Shown here one piece after another: positions 1 through 11,167 of a stretch of DNA of 64,000 nt; positions within the stretch are counted from its first letter, which is position 1; each line of letters begins with the position of its first letter. Source of the stretch: Prosopocoilus inquinatus (lineage: Eukaryota; Arthropoda; Insecta; Coleoptera; Lucanidae); NCBI GenBank assembly GCA_036172665.1, contig CM069876.1, positions 49,197,001 through 49,261,000 on the forward strand, read 5' to 3'. The position numbers were made by a program, and so were the translations under genes. The notes below the pieces were generated by a model. That model searched no databases. It was not told where the DNA came from and saw only the letters and a program-made list of their open reading frames with translations.

Positions 1-91
1 GCCGTTCGGATGCAATTTGTGCGATTACAGGTCGACTCACAAGGGAAACGTAAAAACGCACATGATACACAGACATAAGAAGCAATTTTGA
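1..91 (+). CDS. Z0: 3' end of a C2H2 zinc-finger exon (partial)
   Basis: The reading frame enters from the left edge with codon CCG at base 2 and ends with TGA at 89-91. It encodes the last finger of an array: linker P-F, then C-N-L-C-D-Y-R-S, helix residues H-K-G-N-V-K-T, and the zinc histidines in H-M-I-H, followed by a basic tail R-H-K-K-Q-F. The rest of the gene lies outside the window, so the array continues to the left. Position 12 of the finger is Ser rather than Phe, with Tyr two residues after the second Cys, as in the other exons here. Confidence 0.8.
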   Translation, partial: PFGCNLCDYRSTHKGNVKTHMIHRHKKQF

Positions 92-768
92 ATGTAATTG
101 TTTGTTACTATCGTGTAAAACGCTCTGTATGTTGTAATTTTTAAGGGCTTTGTTGTAACTCGTAAGCGCGATGTATATAAAACAATTTTTGTTTATTTTT
201 AGCGTGTCATCTTCAAGGAGTAAACTATTAAAGATTTTTTTTATTGTTACTTGAATCTGCGTATTTTCTTGTAACTAATAATTACAAATTCGTTATACAG
301 GGTGTGTGATGTAAAGAACCAAGGACCAGGCGAAAATAAACTGATTAAAAAATGTATTAAAAATTAATAATTTGCAATAAGCAATTTACCTTGCGATTAA
401 TAGTAAAAGTGCTGTTACATATAAGTATTACACCCTGTATAAAAGACGTCCAAATTTTTTTTTTTTTCCTAAATGTGACTAGACTTTTCAGTGAAAGGGG
501 CGGAAGGAAGCACAAAAGCTTTTCTTTTTTATGCTTATGTCTTGCGACATTTAAAACAAACGCCTTTGCCGTAAATGTAAACGATTTTTCCTTCTTAATA
601 CGCTCTACAGGGTGTTGGTTAAAAAAACAACCGAACATTCGAATACAAGGAAATCATGCGTACAAACCGTTATAAATAGAATAGCAAACGCCTTCTGCGT
701 GAAATACCTACGATGACAAGTGAATCACTTGAAAATATCTTAAAATCTCACGAAACTTTTTGTTTCAG
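92..768. other. Spacer Z0-Z1 with small TIR element
   Basis: No gene is visible. A short inverted-repeat element spans about 296-441: its left end reads ATACAGGGTGT and its right end ACACCCTGTAT. A further ACAGGGTGTTGG terminus lies at about 608. A poly(T) run sits near 453. The last about 25 bases are the pyrimidine-rich acceptor of Z1. Confidence 0.5.
296..441. mobile_element. Short MITE with ACAGGGTG termini
   Basis: The terminal inverted repeats ATACAGGGTGT and ACACCCTGTAT are about 145 bp apart, and the interior is AT-rich and non-coding. The same terminus recurs more than 20 times in this window, so this looks like one member of a non-autonomous DNA transposon family. I do not assign a superfamily. 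Confidence 0.5.
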
Positions 769-1804
769 GTGTCCACGAACCCCCCTTAAAGCTAAAGCCG
801 CGAACAAAGCAATCAAATGTCGGATATGCGAGCAGAAGTTTACGTGCTGCGCGTATTTGCGCAAACACATTTTGATACATACCGGCGAGAAGCCGATCAG
901 CTGTGACCTTTGCGATTACAAATGCCGAGTTCCCGGCAGTCTGAGGCGGCACAAGTTAACACACGCCGCCGAAAAACCGTTCAGTTGCGACCTTTGCGAA
1001 TACAAATGCCTGGAATCCTGGGCGTTGATAAGGCACAAGCTCAAACACACCGGCGAGAAGCCATTCAGTTGCGATCTTTGCGAATACAGATGCCGAGCCG
1101 CCTGCGATATGAGAAAGCACAAGCTGCGACACACCATCGAGAAGCCGCTGAAGTGCGACCAATGCGAATACAACTGCCGATTATTCAGAGAAATGAAAAA
1201 GCACATGGCAATACACACCGACGAGAAGCCGTTCACTTGCGACGATAAATCCGGCATTGAGAAAGCTCACAAGTTAACAAAACACACCGACGTGAAGCGC
1301 TTCAGCTGCGATCTTTGCGAATACAAATGCGGAAAATCCGGTAGTTTGCAAAGCCACAGGCTGCGACACACCGGCGAGAAGCCGTTCACTTGCGACGTCT
1401 GCGACGTTAAATTCCGAAAGCTCGGGGACATGAAAAGGCACCGGTTGATACACGCCGACGAGAAGCCGTTCAGTTGCGATCTTTGCGATTACAAGTGCCG
1501 GACCGTGTGTCGTTTGAAACAGCACAGATTGAAACACACCGACGAGAAACCGTTCTGTTGCGAGCTCTGCGATTACAGGTGCCGGGATTCCGGAAACTTT
1601 CATCGGCACAGGTTGAAGCACGCCGACGAGAAGCGGTTCGGCTGCGATCTATGCGATTACAGATGTAACTACCGCGCGAGCGTGAAACGCCACAAGTTAA
1701 AGAAACACGCCGACGGGGAATCGGGAATCCTCTGCGGCCTTTGCGGTTACAGATGCAAATATCATAGGAATTTGAAAGGTCACCCGATGCCACACACGGG
1801 CTAG
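769..1804 (+). CDS. Z1: C2H2 zinc-finger terminal exon, 11 fingers
   Basis: The exon begins after TTTTTGTTTCAG (AG at 767-768) and adds one base to a split Arg codon, then encodes 344 residues. The leader is C-P-R-T-P-L-K-A-K. Finger 1 is C-R-I-C-E-Q-K-F. Ten further fingers follow, mostly C-D-L-C-(D/E)-Y-(K/R)-C. Between fingers 5 and 6 the scar C-D-D-K-S-G-I-E-K-A marks a finger that has lost most of its body but not the reading frame. An ATG at 713 is in frame, but only across the acceptor, so I treat it as intronic. The end is eroded: the Glu codon of the last TGE linker is TAG, and remnants of one more finger follow to about 1860. AATAAA lies at 1876-1881. Expected role: nuclear DNA-binding factor. 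Confidence 0.85.
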
Positions 1805-2079
1805 AAGCCATTTAAATGTCAAACATCAGTACGCTCTCTCTGCCAAAAGGCACAAGTTAAAACAAAAAGAAATTAAATAAAAATGTGAAGTGCGATAAAA
1901 AATACGGTTTGAAACTCGAAAGTAATCGAATCGTTCAATTGTTTTTTTTTTTGTTATTATACCTACATATATATATATTTTAAATCTCAATAAATATTTA
2001 TGTCGGAACCGGAAGTAATTAATTCTTTTAATTCCGACTCGATTTCCTTCCCCCTTTTTTAAAAACTGAGGCCATTACG

Positions 2080-2510
2080 CAGAAACGGATTACAGATTCG
2101 GAATCAGCGTCGTCGATTCTTTGGGATGGTGCTGACTCCATGAGAGTTTGTGAACGCCACCAACTTTTTTGAGGTTAGATGACGTCAGAAAAGGATTTTC
2201 GATTCGGAATCAGCGTCCTCGATTCTTTAGGACGGTATTATTCTTATTTGCCACTGACTCCATGCGAGTTGCGATTTGCTTCCATTTTTCCAAATAAAAA
2301 CGATTTACGCAGAAGCGGACTTCCGATTCGGAATCAGCGTCGTCGATTCTTCAGGATGGCACTATTATTTATTTGCCACTGACTCCATGCGAGTTGCTAT
2401 TTGCTTCTCTTTTTCCAAAATAAAACAGAGACGGACTTCCGTTGCGGAATCAGCGTCGTCGATTCTTTAGGATGGCAGTATTATTTATTTGCTGCTGACT
2501 CCATAATATA
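2080..2510 (+). repeat. Four tandem copies of a 105-125 bp unit
   Basis: The core GATTCGGAATCAGCGTC recurs near 2095, 2201 and 2324, with a slightly changed copy near 2441. Each is followed by CGATTCTTTRGGATGGC and, in most copies, by a GACTCCATGCGAGTTG block. Confidence 0.75.
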
Positions 2511-2514
2511 TATT

Positions 2515-2890
2515 AAGCCATTGCAGATTTCGAATCCAATCGGTCCTTAGATCGATTGGTGGCATTGGTGGCAGCGGTGGGATTCGTTCACGTAGGTACA
2601 GTCAATCTCATTCATAATTCAATCGAAATTATAATGATTCCCGTATTAAAAATGAGATTAAATTGACAGAAGAAGAAAGATAAAAAATGTTCGTGTCCTT
2701 ATTTTTCACATCGCATAACTGTACCTAATTTTAAATTATTTTGTTTTTTTTGTTCTTCACTTTTTCCTGGTTTTATTATCTATTAAGGCAGTGCAGATTT
2801 CGAATCCTGTCCGTTCTTACATTTCACATTGGCGGCAGCGGTGGGATTAGTTAACGCAGGTGCAATTTTAATTTATAATTCAATAAAAAA
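2515..2890 (+). repeat. Direct duplication with GCAGATTTCGAATCC core
   Basis: Two copies (about 2515-2640 and 2783-2890) share GCAGATTTCGAATCC followed by GGCAGCGGTGGGATT and an AT-rich tail. The function is unknown. Each copy ends near GTAGGTACAG or GCAGGTGCAA, which only weakly resembles a splice donor. Confidence 0.6.
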
Positions 2891-3001
2891 ATTAAATAAA
2901 TAAAAATTGTCGTTGTCGAAGTATTGCTACGGCCCGCGAAGAACTTGTTTTCAAGTAAAAAAAAAAAAAATGTGGAAACTTGACCAGACTCTTTGTTTCA
3001 G

Positions 3002-3887
3002 ATGTAAATTGATCCTTAACGCTGCCAAAAAATTCGAATGCCGGACATGTGAATCCAAATTTACGAATCGTTCGTGTCTGCGCAGACACCAGCTCATACA
3101 CACCGGCGAGAAGCCGTTCGGCTGCGATCTCTGCGAGTACAAATGCCGACAGGCGGGAAACATGAGGAAGCACAAGTTGAAACACTCCGACGAGAAGCCG
3201 TTCGCCTGTGAGCTTTGCGATTTCAAATGCCGACACCTCGAAGGTCTGAAACGGCACAAGCTGAAGCACACCGACGAGAAACCGTACAGCTGCGATCTCT
3301 GCGATTTCAAGTGCCTGCACCTCGGCAGTTTCAAACGGCACCTGCTGCGCCACACCGACCAGAAGCCTTTCAGTTGTGACCTCTGCGATTATAAATGCCG
3401 ACAATCCGGACACATGGCGAGGCACAAATTAACGCACACCAGTGAGAAGCCGCTGAGCTGTGACGACAAACCATTCAGCTGTGATCTTTGCGACTTTCAA
3501 TGCCGACACGTTGAGGTTTTAAAACGGCACAGGCTAACGCACACCGACGAGAAGCTCTTTCGCTGTGACCTTTGCGAATACAAGTGCCGACTTGCTGCAA
3601 GTCTGAAACGTCACAAGTTGAGACACACCGACGAGAAGCGATTAAGCTGTGAATTTTGCGATTTCGTGTGTCGCCACCCGTCGAGTTTGCAACGGCACAA
3701 GTTAACGCACACCGATGCGAAGCCGTTCAGATGCGATCTTTGCGAATTCAAATGCCGACTCGAGGCAAATTTGAAACGGCACAGGGTGACGCATGTCGGC
3801 GAGAATCCGTTTAACTGTGATCTGTGCGATTTCAAGTGCCAATCCGCTATTTCTCTGAGAAATCACAAGTTAAAACATGAAACTTGA
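3002..3887 (+). CDS. Z2: C2H2 zinc-finger terminal exon, 10 fingers
   Basis: The acceptor CTCTTTGTTTCAG ends at 3001, and the exon starts with the base completing AGA. It encodes 294 residues: leader C-K-L-I-L-N-A-A-K-K, finger 1 C-R-T-C-E-S-K-F, then nine C-D-L-C-type fingers, several with Phe instead of Tyr after the second Cys (C-D-F-K-C). After finger 5 the sequence E-K-P-L-S-C-D-D-K-P-F-S-C-D has two linkers back to back, which is an in-frame scar of a deleted finger. The array ends R-N-H-K-L-K-H-E-T, with AATAAA at 3901-3906, only 13 bases after the stop. An ATG at 2970 is in frame across the acceptor and is probably not used. Confidence 0.85.
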
Positions 3888-5473
3888 AAAATGTTTGGTA
3901 AATAAAAGATTGGGTTCACCTTATTTCATTTGGGTTGACCTTGACAATCTTTTTATTTATTTTTTTAATATCTTATTGAATTGTGAAGGTTTCTTGTTTT
4001 AATTTTTTTGGAAAGAATTTTATCTTTTATTTTTTGGATTGAGTTCGCTTAGGATATATTCACGAAAGAACGCCAAAATATTTTTGAAATGCGATTAATT
4101 TAGAAAATTTTTAAATCTTCATTTATTTTTTTGACCTTTTAAATATTTTGTTCTTTTGAATGTGTTTTATTTTAATTTGTTGACCTTGAAATGCTTTCTA
4201 ATTAAAGACAGTTATTTACAAGTTTTTACAATATTAAAACTTTACACAACTTTTAATTTTAATTTAATTTTTTAAATTTTGAACATCTTTTAAAAATATA
4301 AATAGATCCATTCACGAAAGAGCTCCAAAATATGTTTAATATGCCTTTAATTTAGAAAATTTTCTGATTTTAATTTGTTTTTGAATTTTTTAAAAATATT
4401 TTGTTCTTAAATTTTGAAGGTTTTTTGTTTTATTATTTTTTTAAATAATTTTTAACTTTTACTTCTAGGGTTCATTCGCTTAGGATCAGTTCGGTTGAGT
4501 CGGGTTCACTTAGAGTTCCTTCAGTTGTGTTGGGTTGACCTTGAAATGCTTTTTAATTAAGAAAAATTCTTTTCATATTTTCACCATTTTAAAACTTTAC
4601 ACACAACTTTTCATTTTAATTTAATTCTTTAAATTTTGAATATTTTTTTTAATATAAAGAGATATTTTCACGAAGAGCGCCAAAATATGTTTTCAATACC
4701 TTCAATTTTGAAAATTTCTGAATTTCCATTTATTTTTTGATTTTTTTAAATATTTTGTTCTTAAATTTTTAAGGTGTTTCGTTTTAATTTTTTTTTAAAT
4801 AATTTTTGACTTTTATTTTTGGATTGAGTTCGTTTAGGATCGGGTCGGGTCCACTTAGTGTTTCTTCAGTTAAGTTGGGTTGAAATGCTTTTTAATTAAG
4901 AAAAATTATTTTAAATTTTCACCATTTTTACAACTTTTAATTTTATTTTTAAAATTTTGAACATCATTTTTAAATATAAATAGGTACATTCACGAAAGAG
5001 CGTCAAAATATTTGAGATACCTTTTAATTAAAAAAAAAATTTTAAGTTTAATTTATTTTTCGAATTTTTTAAATGTTCGTTAAATTTTAAAGATTTCTTG
5101 TTTTAATTTTTTTAAAACAATTTTTAACTTTTTACTTCTTCGGTAAGTTCGCTTACGATCAGTTCAGCTGAGTCGGATTCACTTAGAGTTTCTTCAGTTG
5201 AGTTGGGTTGACCTTGAAATGCTTTTCAGTTAAGAAAAATTCTTTTCAAATTTTAACTTTTAATTTTATTTTTAATTTTTTTTTTTTTAAATATTGATAC
5301 ATAGATATATATTCACAAAAGAGCGCCAAATTATGTTCTGCATGATGGCGCTTGATACCTTAGCAGCGGGATTGCTACATTTTTTAAAAATTTAATTATT
5401 AACATAATAATTTAATTTATTTAAATCACGATTAACAATTTTCGCTGGAAATTTGAAAGACTCCTTGTTTCAG
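3888..5473. repeat. AT-rich tandem repeat, unit about 250-355 bp, about five copies
   Basis: The phrase TTCACGAAAGAGCGCCAAAATAT recurs, with small changes, near 4060, 4311, 4667, 4988 and 5310. Between copies lie GGGTTGACCTTGA and GAATTTTTTAAATATTTTGTTC blocks. Four copies of TGACCTTGA occur at 3936, 4181, 4536 and 5209. No coding potential is seen. Confidence 0.7.
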
Positions 5474-6554
5474 GTGTCAACGGATCCCTGTGGATGAAAA
5501 AACTGCCGAATGTCATATATGTGGTTGTAAATTTAAATCTCACAGAAATGTGCGCGAACATATCTTAATGCATACCGGCGAGAAGCCGTTCAGTTGCGAT
5601 CTCTGCGATTATAAATGCCGACAATCCGGAAATATGAAAAAGCACAAACTGATACACTCCGACGAGAAGCCGTTCGGCTGCGACCTCTGCGAATTCAACT
5701 GCCGACACCTCGAGGGTTTGCGACGGCACAAGCTAAAACACTCCGACGAGAAGCCGTTCAGCTGCGATCTTTGCGATTTCAAGTGCCAACACCTCGGAAG
5801 TTTCAAACGCCACCAGCTAACTCACACCGACGAGAAGCCGTTCAGTTGCGACCTCTGCGATTATAAATGCCGGCAATCCGGAAACATGAAAACGCACAAG
5901 TTGAAACACGCCGATGAGAAACAGTTCGCTTGTGACCTCTGCGACTTCAGATGTCGAATTCCTGAAACCTTGAAGCAGCACAAGTATAAACACATCGACC
6001 TGAAGTTGTACAGCTGTGATCTTTGCTACTTCAAATCTCGTCGCCCGTCGAGTTTAAAACGGCACCGGTTAACACACAACGATGATAGGCCGTTCAGCTG
6101 CGACCTTTGCGAGTACAAATGCCGACTTGCTGCTTATCTCAAGCGGCACAAGTTAAGGCACACCGACGAGAAACCGTTCGCCTGTGACGTCTGCGATTTT
6201 AAATGTCGAGATGTGGGAAGTTTGAAGCTGCACAAGTTGAAACATACGGGCGGGAAGCCGCTTGGTTGTGACCTGTGCGATGTCAGATTCCGTTACCCAC
6301 GAAGTTTAAAACGGCACAAGTTGAAGTTGCACACCGACGAGAAGCCGTTCGGGTGTGAGCTTTGCGATTTCAGGTGCCGAAAGCTCGGGAGTTTGGAAGG
6401 GCACAAGGTGAAGCACACCGTCGAGAAACTGTTCCTCTGCGGCCGTTGCGGGTACAAATCCGAATTTTATGCAGAGCTGGAAGTTCACATGTTGATACAC
6501 ACGGACGAGAAGCCCATCGGTAGCGACAAAATTTGTAAAATAAAAGACAATTGA
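5474..6554 (+). CDS. Z3: C2H2 zinc-finger terminal exon, 12 fingers
   Basis: The acceptor CTTGTTTCAG ends at 5473. The frame upstream of it closes at TGA 5454-5456 without an ATG, so an earlier exon is required. The exon encodes 359 residues: leader C-Q-R-I-P-V-D-E-K, finger 1 C-H-I-C-G-C-K-F, then eleven fingers. Finger 2 has helix Q-S-G-N-M-K-K and finger 5 Q-S-G-N-M-K-T. Finger 7 has Ser at the Phe position, and finger 10 has an extra residue between its two histidines (H-K-L-K-L-H). The tail P-I-G-S-D-K-I-C is a broken finger with its first Cys changed to Ser. AATAAA lies at 6625-6630. Fingers 2-5 follow the order seen in Z2 fingers 2-5 (Q.GNM, HLEGL, HLGSF, QSG.M), so Z2 and Z3 are close paralogues. 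Confidence 0.85.
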
Positions 6555-6814
6555 AACTTTTGTTGCTCAATTTCTCTTTTTATATTTTTTTTTTCGAAAT
6601 GTCAAAAAATGTATAGGGTATCGAAATAAAAAAAAGAAAAAAAGAAATAAAATAGAGACCAATTTAATCATATCTGATTGATCATTTAGCGAAAGCAAAA
6701 TTCCCCAAAAACTGCAATAAAGTGATGCTTTATTCAAAAAAAAAAGAAATGTAACTTACACTTAAATTTAACGAAAAGAATGAATGTCAAATAAATCGGG
6801 TTCTTTTGTTTCAG

Positions 6815-7691
6815 GTGTCTAGCTCAAACCGTGAATGAAACAACGCCCACGTGCCGGATATGTGATACTGAGTTTGCGTCGCTTCGATATTTGCGAAGTC
6901 ACATCTTAACACATACCGGCGAGAAGCCACTCGCTTGTGATATTTGCGATTATAAATGCCGGTACGCCGGAGAGTTGAAACGGCACAAGCTGAAACACTC
7001 CGATGAGAAACCGTTCGGCTGTGACCTCTGTGATTATAGATGTCGACACGTCGTAGCTCTGAAGCGTCATAAGCTGATACACACCGGCGAGCAACCATAC
7101 AGCTGTGACTTATGCGAATACAAATGCCGCCTTGGTACAACCTTGAAGCGGCACAAGTTAAGACACACCAACGAGAAACCGTTCAGTTGTGATCACTGCG
7201 ATTTCAGATGCCGCGAGTTTGGAAACCTGAAGCAGCACAAGTTAACACACACCCAGGAGAAGCCTTTCAGTTGCGATCAGTGCGACTACAAATGCCGACT
7301 GTCGGTGACTTTGAAGCAGCACCGCCTGACACACACCGGCGAGACCCCGTACAGTTGCAATCTTTGCGATTATAAATGCCGGCAGCTTTCGAATTTGAAG
7401 CAGCACGAGCTGAACCACACCGGCCGCAAGCCGTTCAGTTGCGACCGTTGCGAGTACAAGTGCCGATTCGCCGTGAATCTGAAATACCACAAGCTGAAAC
7501 ACACCGGCGAGGCGCCGTTCGCTTGCGATCGCTGCGATTACAGATGCCGAATCGCCTGCAGTTTGAAGCAGCACATGTTGAGACACACCGACGAGAAACC
7601 GTTCGGCTGCCATCTTTGCGATTATAGGTGCCGAATCTCCGGCAGTTTGAAGCAGCACATGTTGAGACACACCGGCGAAAGAGACTCATAA
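6815..7691 (+). CDS. Z4: C2H2 zinc-finger terminal exon, 10 fingers
   Basis: The acceptor TCTTTTGTTTCAG ends at 6814. The exon encodes 291 residues: leader C-L-A-Q-T-V-N-E-T-T, finger 1 C-R-I-C-D-T-E-F, then nine fingers. Its linkers are closer to the canonical TGEKP than those of its neighbours (TGEQPY, TGETPY, TGRKPF, TGEAPF), and several helices end in K-Q-H. Fingers 9 and 10 are near-identical (I-A-C-S-L-K-Q and I-S-G-S-L-K-Q), which points to recent internal duplication. The C-terminus H-T-G-E-R-D-S comes from a frameshift inside the next linker, because AAGTTAAAACAC, the usual KLKH coding, follows the stop. Confidence 0.85.
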
Positions 7692-7972
7692 GTTAAAACA
7701 CAAGATTTGACAAATTAGAAGAAAACTAGAAATCAGTAGCGTAGCGCGGACCATTCCGTCAGGGGGCGAAATGAAAATGAAGAAATGAAACAATCCGTCG
7801 CGAACGCGATTGTTTTTTGTTTTCATTTCTTTTTCAGGGACAATTACAAAATACATTGGTACAAAAACTTTTCTCTTATTTACCCACGAATTCGGCAGAA
7901 TCTCTTTTGTTTTTGGAGTACGGAGATAGAAAATTCAAAAGACGACCAACTTTCTTTTTTTTTGTGTTTCAG

Positions 7973-8669
7973 GTGTTTTCAACTGACCCCTATAATCGAA
8001 GCAACGCGCAAAGGAATACTCGTTTCTAAATTGTTCACGCCCGACCACAAGCACGTTTCGCCGCCCCACACCGGCGAGATGCAGTTCACTTGTGACTTTT
8101 GCGCTTATAAATGCCGACATTTCGGAAACATGAAGAAGCACAGGTTGACGCACTCCGACGAGAAGCCGTTCGCTTGCGACCTCTGCGGTTATAAATGCCG
8201 GCAGTCGGGGAACATGAAGAAGCACAAGTTAAAGCACACCGACGAGAAGCCTTTTGGTTGCGACCTCTGCGATTATAAGTGCCGACAGGCCGGTGATATT
8301 AAGACGCACAGGTTAACGCACTCCGACGAGAAGCCTTTCGGTTGTGATCTGTGCGATTATAAATGCCGGCAGTCCGGAAATATGAAGAAGCACAAGCTGA
8401 CGCACTCCGGGGAGAAGCCGTTCAGTTGCGATCTTTGCGATTATAAATGCAGACAATCCGGGAATATGAAGAAGCACAGGCTAACGCATTCCGACGAAAA
8501 ACCCTTCAGTTGTGATCTCTGCGATTATAAATGTCGACAGTCCGGAGATATGAAAGAGCACAAGCTGAAACACACCGACGAGAAGCCATTCAGTTGTGAT
8601 CTTTGCGAGTACAGGTGCCGACTTGCTAAATACTTGAAGCGGCACAAGCTGAAACACTCTTTCAGTTAA
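7973..8669 (+). CDS. Z5: C2H2 zinc-finger terminal exon, 7 fingers, repeated QSGNMKK helices
   Basis: The acceptor TTTGTGTTTCAG ends at 7972. The exon encodes 231 residues. The leader C-F-Q-L-T-P is followed by a degenerate first finger that has lost both cysteines. Seven intact fingers follow, with helices HFGNMKK, QSGNMKK, QAGDIKT, QSGNMKK, QSGNMKK, QSGDMKE and LAKYLKR. By the standard C2H2 recognition code, Q at -1 with N at 3 and a basic residue at 6 favours GAA triplets, so this protein may read a GAA-rich purine tract. The stop follows a deletion inside the next linker (H-S-F-S). AATAAA lies at 8815-8820. Confidence 0.85.
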
Positions 8670-9096
8670 AAGGATTCGTTCGATCACACTTTGAAACCCA
8701 AAAAGCAGTGGCGTAGGGGCCGGAGTACAAGATTTTTAGTGCGCAATTAATCAGTCACGATTACTTCAATCGCTTAAAATGTAAATGATCGTTTTATTTT
8801 GGTGCAATAAGGCAAATAAATTTCATTATTAAAACAAATCAAAACGTAATTTTTTTCTTCTATGACTTGAAAAAATAATTTTGTTTTCTGCTCTGTTTTC
8901 TTGCCATGTTGTTCGAGCGGCGAAAAAAAAATTGATCATTTTTCGTTGATTTTATCAGCAGGAAGTTGCGTGTTTTGTTTTTTTTATTTGATTAATTTTT
9001 TTGTTTAATTTTTTTTCTGGAATCTTCCTTCAGTGCATTTTGTCTTCATTTCAGTTTTTCTTTTCCTTTTTGTTAACGAAATTTATTTTGTTTCAG
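8670..9096. other. Spacer Z5-Z6
   Basis: A T-rich spacer containing the probable 3' UTR of Z5 (AATAAA at 8815) and the long pyrimidine tract leading to the Z6 acceptor. I see no gene or clear repeat. Confidence 0.5.
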
Positions 9097-9961
9097 GCAT
9101 CAATGGCCCCCCGTGCTTAAAAAAACATTCGAATGCGACAAATGCGATTCTAAATTTACATCTCGAGCGCAACTGCGCAAACATGTCCTCGTACACACCG
9201 ACGAAAAGCCGTTCGCTTGCGACCTTTGCGATTACAAATGTCGCCTGGGTAAATACCTGAAACGGCACAGGTTGAAGCACACCGGCGAGAAGCCGTTCAG
9301 CTGTGATCTTTGCGATTATAAATGCCGACAATCCGGAAACATGAAGCTGCACGTGTTAATACACACCGCCGAGAAGCCGTTCGGCTGTGATCTCTGCGAT
9401 TATAAATGTCGCCAGGCGGGAACCTTGAAAGTGCACAAGCTGAAGCACGCCAACGAGAAGCCGTTCGGATGCGATTCCTGCGATTATAAGTGTCGATATC
9501 AGAGAAACTTGAAGAGGCACAAGATGATGCACACCGACTTGAAGCCGTTCCGCTGCGACCTCTGCGATTATAAATTTCGAGAGGCCAGGCATCTGAAAGA
9601 GCACATGCTAACGCACACCGGCGAGAAGCCCTTGAGTTGCGATCTATGCGATTATAAATGTCGATACCACGGGAACTTGAAAAAGCACAGGTTAATACAC
9701 ACCGACGAGAAGCCATACGGTTGCGATCTCTGCGAGTATAAGTGCCGACAGGTCGGCAGCTTGAAGAAACACAAGTTGAAACATGCCGACGATGAACCGT
9801 TCCGTTGCGATCGCTGCAATTATAAATGCCGAGAGGTCAGGAACCTGAAAAGACATCAATTGAAACACACCGACGAGAAGCCGTTCAGATGTGGTCTTTG
9901 CGATTACATATGCGAAAGTTACGGAGATTTGGAAATACACGCGTTGGTACACAATGGCTAG
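9097..9961 (+). CDS. Z6: C2H2 zinc-finger terminal exon, 10 fingers
   Basis: The acceptor TTTTGTTTCAG ends at 9096. The exon encodes 287 residues. The leader is H-Q-W-P-P-V-L-K-K, so the usual Cys after the split Arg is His. Finger 1 is C-D-K-C-D-S-K-F. Finger 6 keeps Phe at position 12 (C-D-L-C-D-Y-K-F), and finger 10 is divergent (C-G-L-C-D-Y-I-C-E-S-Y-G-D-L). The stop TAG replaces the Glu codon of a TGE-type linker, and frame-matched remnants (CTGTTCGGCGTG) continue past it. Finger order and both flanks match Z7, so they are sister copies. Confidence 0.85.
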
Positions 9962-11167
9962 ATGCTGTTCGGCGTGGGCTTTTGTTTTTTTCGTGATGGA
10001 CACTATATTATAATTTTCAAATTGTCAAATGGAACCGCGTTAATTTTTTTAAAATTGCAAAATTGTCGTAACCAAGGTCGCGACATGGTTCGGCAAATTC
10101 CTTTCATTCTCACAACCATAGTTATAATCAACCCCCGGACAAATATATTGTAACGCCGCGCTTCACCTGCAGTTGTAATCAACCCCAGGACAAACATATT
10201 TTAAGGCCGCGCTCCGCGTTCAATCCGTATGCAGCTCGTAATGTTAGCACCTTAAAAAAAAAGTCAATTTTTGTAAGGTAATGGATGATTTTAATAACAG
10301 CTGACTTTGCCATGGTCGAAAATGTACAAAGCTTAAAGACATTAGAGCCCTATTGAGTACGCTTTGCCTGAAGTTATAATCAATCCTATCAATACTCGAC
10401 TTTGTGTGCTTTATAGAATGTGTGACATTTGTCGAGCTACGTCACGACCGTAGTTATAATCAGCCCCCGGACAAATATATTTTTCAAGCTGCGCTCCACC
10501 TACACTTATGATCAACCCCCGGACAAATATATTTTCATGCTACGCACCACCTACACTAATGATCAACCCCCGGACAAAAATATTTTCATGCTACGCTCCA
10601 CCTACACTAATGATCAACCCCCGGACAAAAATATTTTCATGCTACGCTCCACCTACACTAATGATCAAGCCCCGGACAAAAATATTTTCATGCTACGCTC
10701 CACGTACACTTATGATCAACGCCTGAACAAATGTATTTTTATGTTACGCTCCACCTACACTTATGATCAACCCCCGGACAAATATATTTTCATGCTACGC
10801 ACCACCTACACTAATGATCAAGCCCCGGACAAAAATATTTTCATGCTACGCTCCACGTACACTTATGATCAACGCCTGAACAAATGTATTTTTATGTTAC
10901 GCTCCATCTACACTTATGATCAACCCCCGGACAAACATATTTTAATTTTTTTATTGTTGCGGACGAAAATAAATAATAGTTTGTTACTTTGTCTTGCTAG
11001 AGATTACAAACGTTAGCGCATCTAGCTAGTTTTATTTCACATTTAACGAACGTTCCTGCAATAGTAACCTGCGTGTATTTTTTAACACACGTGGTTGTAC
11101 ATGGGTTCCGTGTGACGTCATCACCGGTTGTCGAAAACATTCATTGACTTTACGATATTTGTTTCAG
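9962..11167. other. Spacer Z6-Z7 dominated by a 51-bp minisatellite
   Basis: About 50 bases after Z6 begins an AACCAAGG...ATGGTTCGGCAAAT block that also follows Z7. Two diverged 51-bp units lie at about 10124-10230, and the main array at about 10440-10945. The remainder is AT-rich. A TGACGTCA palindrome sits at about 11112, 56 bases before the Z7 exon. Confidence 0.6.
10440..10945 (+). repeat. 51-bp minisatellite, about 10 copies
   Basis: GATCAACCCCCGGACAAA recurs at intervals of 51 bp (for example 10510, 10561, 10612). Because 51 is divisible by three and the unit has no stop in one frame, a 195-residue open frame with a 17-residue period (D-Q-P-P-D-K-x-I-F-M-L-R-x-T-Y-T-x) runs through it. 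Variant units recur in the order D-Q-A-P, D-Q-R-L, D-Q-P-P, so there is higher-order structure. I regard this as a satellite, not a gene. Confidence 0.85.

Larger units (their letters stand above)
1805..3001. other. Spacer Z1-Z2
   Basis: No gene is visible. It holds the eroded finger remnant of Z1 (about 1805-1860), an (AT)n run at about 1964, a four-copy tandem repeat at about 2080-2510 and a two-copy repeat at 2515-2890. Confidence 0.55.

Noticed and set aside
713..768. In-frame ATG upstream of Z1 (and similar ATGs before Z2, Z9 and Z14) as the true start
   Set aside because: The frame passes through the TTTGTTTCAG acceptor, giving an F-C-F-R string at each exon. Z3 and Z18 cannot use such a start, so a common spliced structure is more likely.
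10440..10945. CRISPR-like array
   Set aside because: Repeats are contiguous without unique spacers, and the context is eukaryotic.
10429..11016. 195-codon open frame with a 17-residue period
   Set aside because: It coincides with a 51-bp tandem repeat. Stop-free frames are expected when one frame of a multiple-of-three unit is open, and older units outside the array are broken.
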